The position numbers were made by a program, and so were the translations under genes. Below, piece by piece: positions 5,044 to 6,259 of a stretch of DNA of 6,259 nt. The stretch is from Roseiarcus sp. (GTDB lineage: Bacteria; Pseudomonadota; Alphaproteobacteria; Rhizobiales; Beijerinckiaceae), in the NCBI GenBank assembly GCA_030153205.1, contig JASLHV010000053.1:1-6259 (forward strand), in the 5' to 3' direction. The notes under the pieces are model-generated. The model saw only the letters and a program-made list of their open reading frames with translations. It had not been told where the DNA came from and did not search any database. Numbering within the stretch: position 1 is the first letter of the stretch; each line of letters starts with the position of its first letter.

Positions 5044-5886
5044 TCAGTGAAGGAATTCGCGTATCGCCGTCGCGATTTCGGCGGCATGGGTCTCGAGCGC
5101 GAAATGACCGGTGTCGAAGAAACGTACGATTGCCGCGGGAATGTCGCGTTTGAACGCCTCGGCGCCGGGCGGCAGGAAGAACGGGTCGTTCCTGCCCCAG
5201 ACGGCGAGGAACGGCGGCTTGTGAGTGCGGAAATATTTCTGGAACGTCGGATAGAGCGCGACATTGCTCTTATAATCGCCGAAAAGATCGAGCTGCAGGT
5301 CCTCGGCGCCCGGCCGGGTCAGGTAAAAATTGTCGAGCGAATAGCCGTCGGGCGAAACCGCTGTCGTGTCCGTTACGCCATGCGTATATTGCCAGATCGT
5401 CGTCTCCGGCTTGAGGAATGCGCGAAGCGCTTCGCGATTGGCGGGCGATGGATCTTGCCAATAGGCCCGGATCGGGCTCCAGCCCTCGCTTAATCCTTCT
5501 TCATAAGCGTTGCCGTTTTGCGACACGATCGCGGCAATACGATCGGGATGTTTGACGGCGAGGCGGAACCCGGTCGGCGCGCCATAATCGAAGACGTAGA
5601 GTGCATAGCGTTGCAAGCCGACAATCTCCGTGAAGCGATCGATGATCGCGGCGATCCGATCGAAGGTACAGCCGCGCTCCGGCATGCCGGAATTGCCAAA
5701 GCCAGGCAGGTCGGGCGCGATGATGTGGAAGCGATCGGCGAGAAGCGGGATGAGGTCTCGGAACATATGTCCGGCGCTGGGGAAGCCATGCAGCAGCAGA
5801 AGATTTGGCGCGTCGGGCGAACCCGCCTCGCGATAGAAGATTTTGAAGCCGTCCACGTCGGCGCTGCGATATTTGATTGCGGTCAT
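5044..5886 (-). CDS. Alpha/beta hydrolase, epoxide hydrolase/haloalkane dehalogenase type
   Basis: The protein has 280 residues and a complete alpha/beta hydrolase fold. HGFP (33-36) is the oxyanion-hole motif. The nucleophile elbow VFDYGAP (98-104) places Asp100 as nucleophile, an Asp as in epoxide hydrolases and haloalkane dehalogenases and not the Ser of esterases. GRNDPFF (231-237) supplies acid Asp234 and TGHFALE (259-265) supplies His261. PDLPGFGNSGMP (58-69) is the conserved loop after strand 4, and a cap domain fills about 125-215. Asp-nucleophile enzymes form an ester intermediate and hydrolyse it with activated water, opening epoxides or removing halide. Which of these occurs, and on what substrate, cannot be told from sequence alone. 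GGGAGA sits about 7 bases before the ATG. No signal peptide is seen. It lies between another alpha/beta hydrolase and the SDR-like gene, all on the minus strand, behind a palindromic operator candidate. Confidence 0.9.
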   Translation of the reverse strand: MTAIKYRSADVDGFKIFYREAGSPDAPNLLLLHGFPSAGHMFRDLIPLLADRFHIIAPDLPGFGNSGMPERGCTFDRIAAIIDRFTEIVGLQRYALYVFDYGAPTGFRLAVKHPDRIAAIVSQNGNAYEEGLSEGWSPIRAYWQDPSPANREALRAFLKPETTIWQYTHGVTDTTAVSPDGYSLDNFYLTRPGAEDLQLDLFGDYKSNVALYPTFQKYFRTHKPPFLAVWGRNDPFFLPPGAEAFKRDIPAAIVRFFDTGHFALETHAAEIATAIREFLH

Positions 5887-5918
5887 CGTTCTTCTCCCAA
5901 GTTTGCGATGAAGCTTTG

Positions 5919-5949
5919 GTAACCTTGTTAATGTATTTTACAAGGTTAC
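5919..5949. promoter_or_regulatory. Perfect 10-bp inverted repeat, operator candidate
   Basis: GTAACCTTGT (5919-5928) and ACAAGGTTAC (5940-5949) are exact reverse complements around an 11-bp A/T-rich spacer. Arm centres are 21 bp apart, two helical turns, as expected for a dimeric repressor on one DNA face. The right arm includes the TAA stop of the upstream hydrolase. On the minus strand TAAAAT (5938-5933) in the repeat resembles a -10 box. No T-tract follows on either strand, so a terminator is less likely. The regulator is not encoded in this window, unless it is the ArsR protein, whose own operator looks different. Confidence 0.65.
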
Positions 5950-6259
5950 ACATCGACGGAGCGCAGCGCCTCGCGAATGACGTCGGCCACCACGGTCGGC
6001 GCTGTCACGATCGGCGTATGATCGACGGCAAAGGGGCGTATTTGCGCCTTCATGCGATCGGCCATGAAACGCTGGGTCTCTTCGACGATCATGCGGTCCT
6101 GCTCGGCGAGGAGGAACCAGGCCGGACGGTCCTTCCATAAAGGCGCTCCTACCGCGACCGTGATACAAGCCGGCGAGATTGGGCGCTGGACTGCCGCCAG
6201 CAGCGTCTGTTCTTCTGCGGAGGCGTTCGGCGCGAAAGCCGCAGCGAAAGCTTCCTGGG
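5946..6259 (-). CDS. Alpha/beta hydrolase, C-terminal 103 residues (cut by window edge)
   Basis: The gene enters from the right edge, so its start and nucleophile region are outside the window. First full codon is at 6257 and the TAA stop is at 5946-5948. Counting from the edge, APLWKDRPAWFLLAEQDRMI (38-57) is the typical strand before the catalytic acid, giving Asp54. ETQRFMADRMKAQIRPF (60-76) is the following helix and strand, and VDHTPIVTAP (78-87) supplies the expected catalytic His80. The end, VADVIREALRSV, is the usual final helix. This arrangement is frequent in alpha/beta hydrolases annotated as esterases or of unknown substrate; it does not resemble the Asp-nucleophile enzyme next to it (QDRM and DHTP versus NDPF and GHFA), so the two are probably not recent duplicates. 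It ends 59 bp before the next start and its stop codon lies inside the palindrome. Confidence 0.85.
   Translation of the reverse strand, partial: QEAFAAAFAPNASAEEQTLLAAVQRPISPACITVAVGAPLWKDRPAWFLLAEQDRMIVEETQRFMADRMKAQIRPFAVDHTPIVTAPTVVADVIREALRSVDV

Overview
The window is GC-rich, densely coded bacterial DNA. Its protein families, the GTTC-N7-GTTC LexA box in front of dinB and the codon bias towards GCC/GGC/CGC fit an alphaproteobacterium, probably of the Hyphomicrobiales (Rhizobiales). This placement is an inference from sequence style; no marker gene for taxonomy is present. No tRNA, rRNA, insertion sequence, CRISPR array or phage gene was seen.

Left part (1-2981). Positions 1-258 look non-coding but hold the remains of a ParD-type antitoxin gene (95-257), broken by two nonsense codons and a +1 frameshift, with a 7-bp inverted repeat in front of it and no toxin gene behind it. 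Next comes a divergent pair: a 2'-5' RNA ligase/cyclic phosphodiesterase (LigT-like) gene reading left from 852, and dinB (DNA polymerase IV) reading right from 967. The space between them holds a TTGACA promoter whose -10 region lies inside a LexA box, so dinB should be SOS-controlled. A RibD-C/dihydrofolate-reductase-like gene follows dinB on the same strand.

Middle part (2911-4175, minus strand). A compact operon encodes an ArsR-family repressor, an SRPBCC (AHSA1-like) protein overlapping it by ATGA, and a GFA-family zinc protein. The GFA gene has lost at least two of its three catalytic cysteines, and its 3' end runs 71 bp antisense into the DHFR-like gene, so it looks decayed or repurposed. 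The arsR promoter carries two tandem ATTAG-N6-CTAAT palindromes, a likely autoregulatory operator, and its transcript may be leaderless.

Right part (4243-6259, minus strand). Three genes run in the same direction: the C-terminal part of an alpha/beta hydrolase cut by the window edge, a complete alpha/beta hydrolase of the epoxide hydrolase/haloalkane dehalogenase type (Asp100-Asp234-His261), and an SDR-fold protein that keeps the nucleotide-binding motif but lacks the Asn-Ser-Tyr-Lys catalytic tetrad. A perfect 10-bp inverted repeat with 11-bp spacer (5919-5949) sits between the two hydrolases and is a strong operator candidate. The three genes may form a small-molecule or xenobiotic conversion operon, but the substrate cannot be read from the sequence.

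No clearly novel multi-gene system was found. The most interesting items are the hidden ParD relic, the catalytically stripped SDR and GFA proteins, and the three operator-like palindromes.
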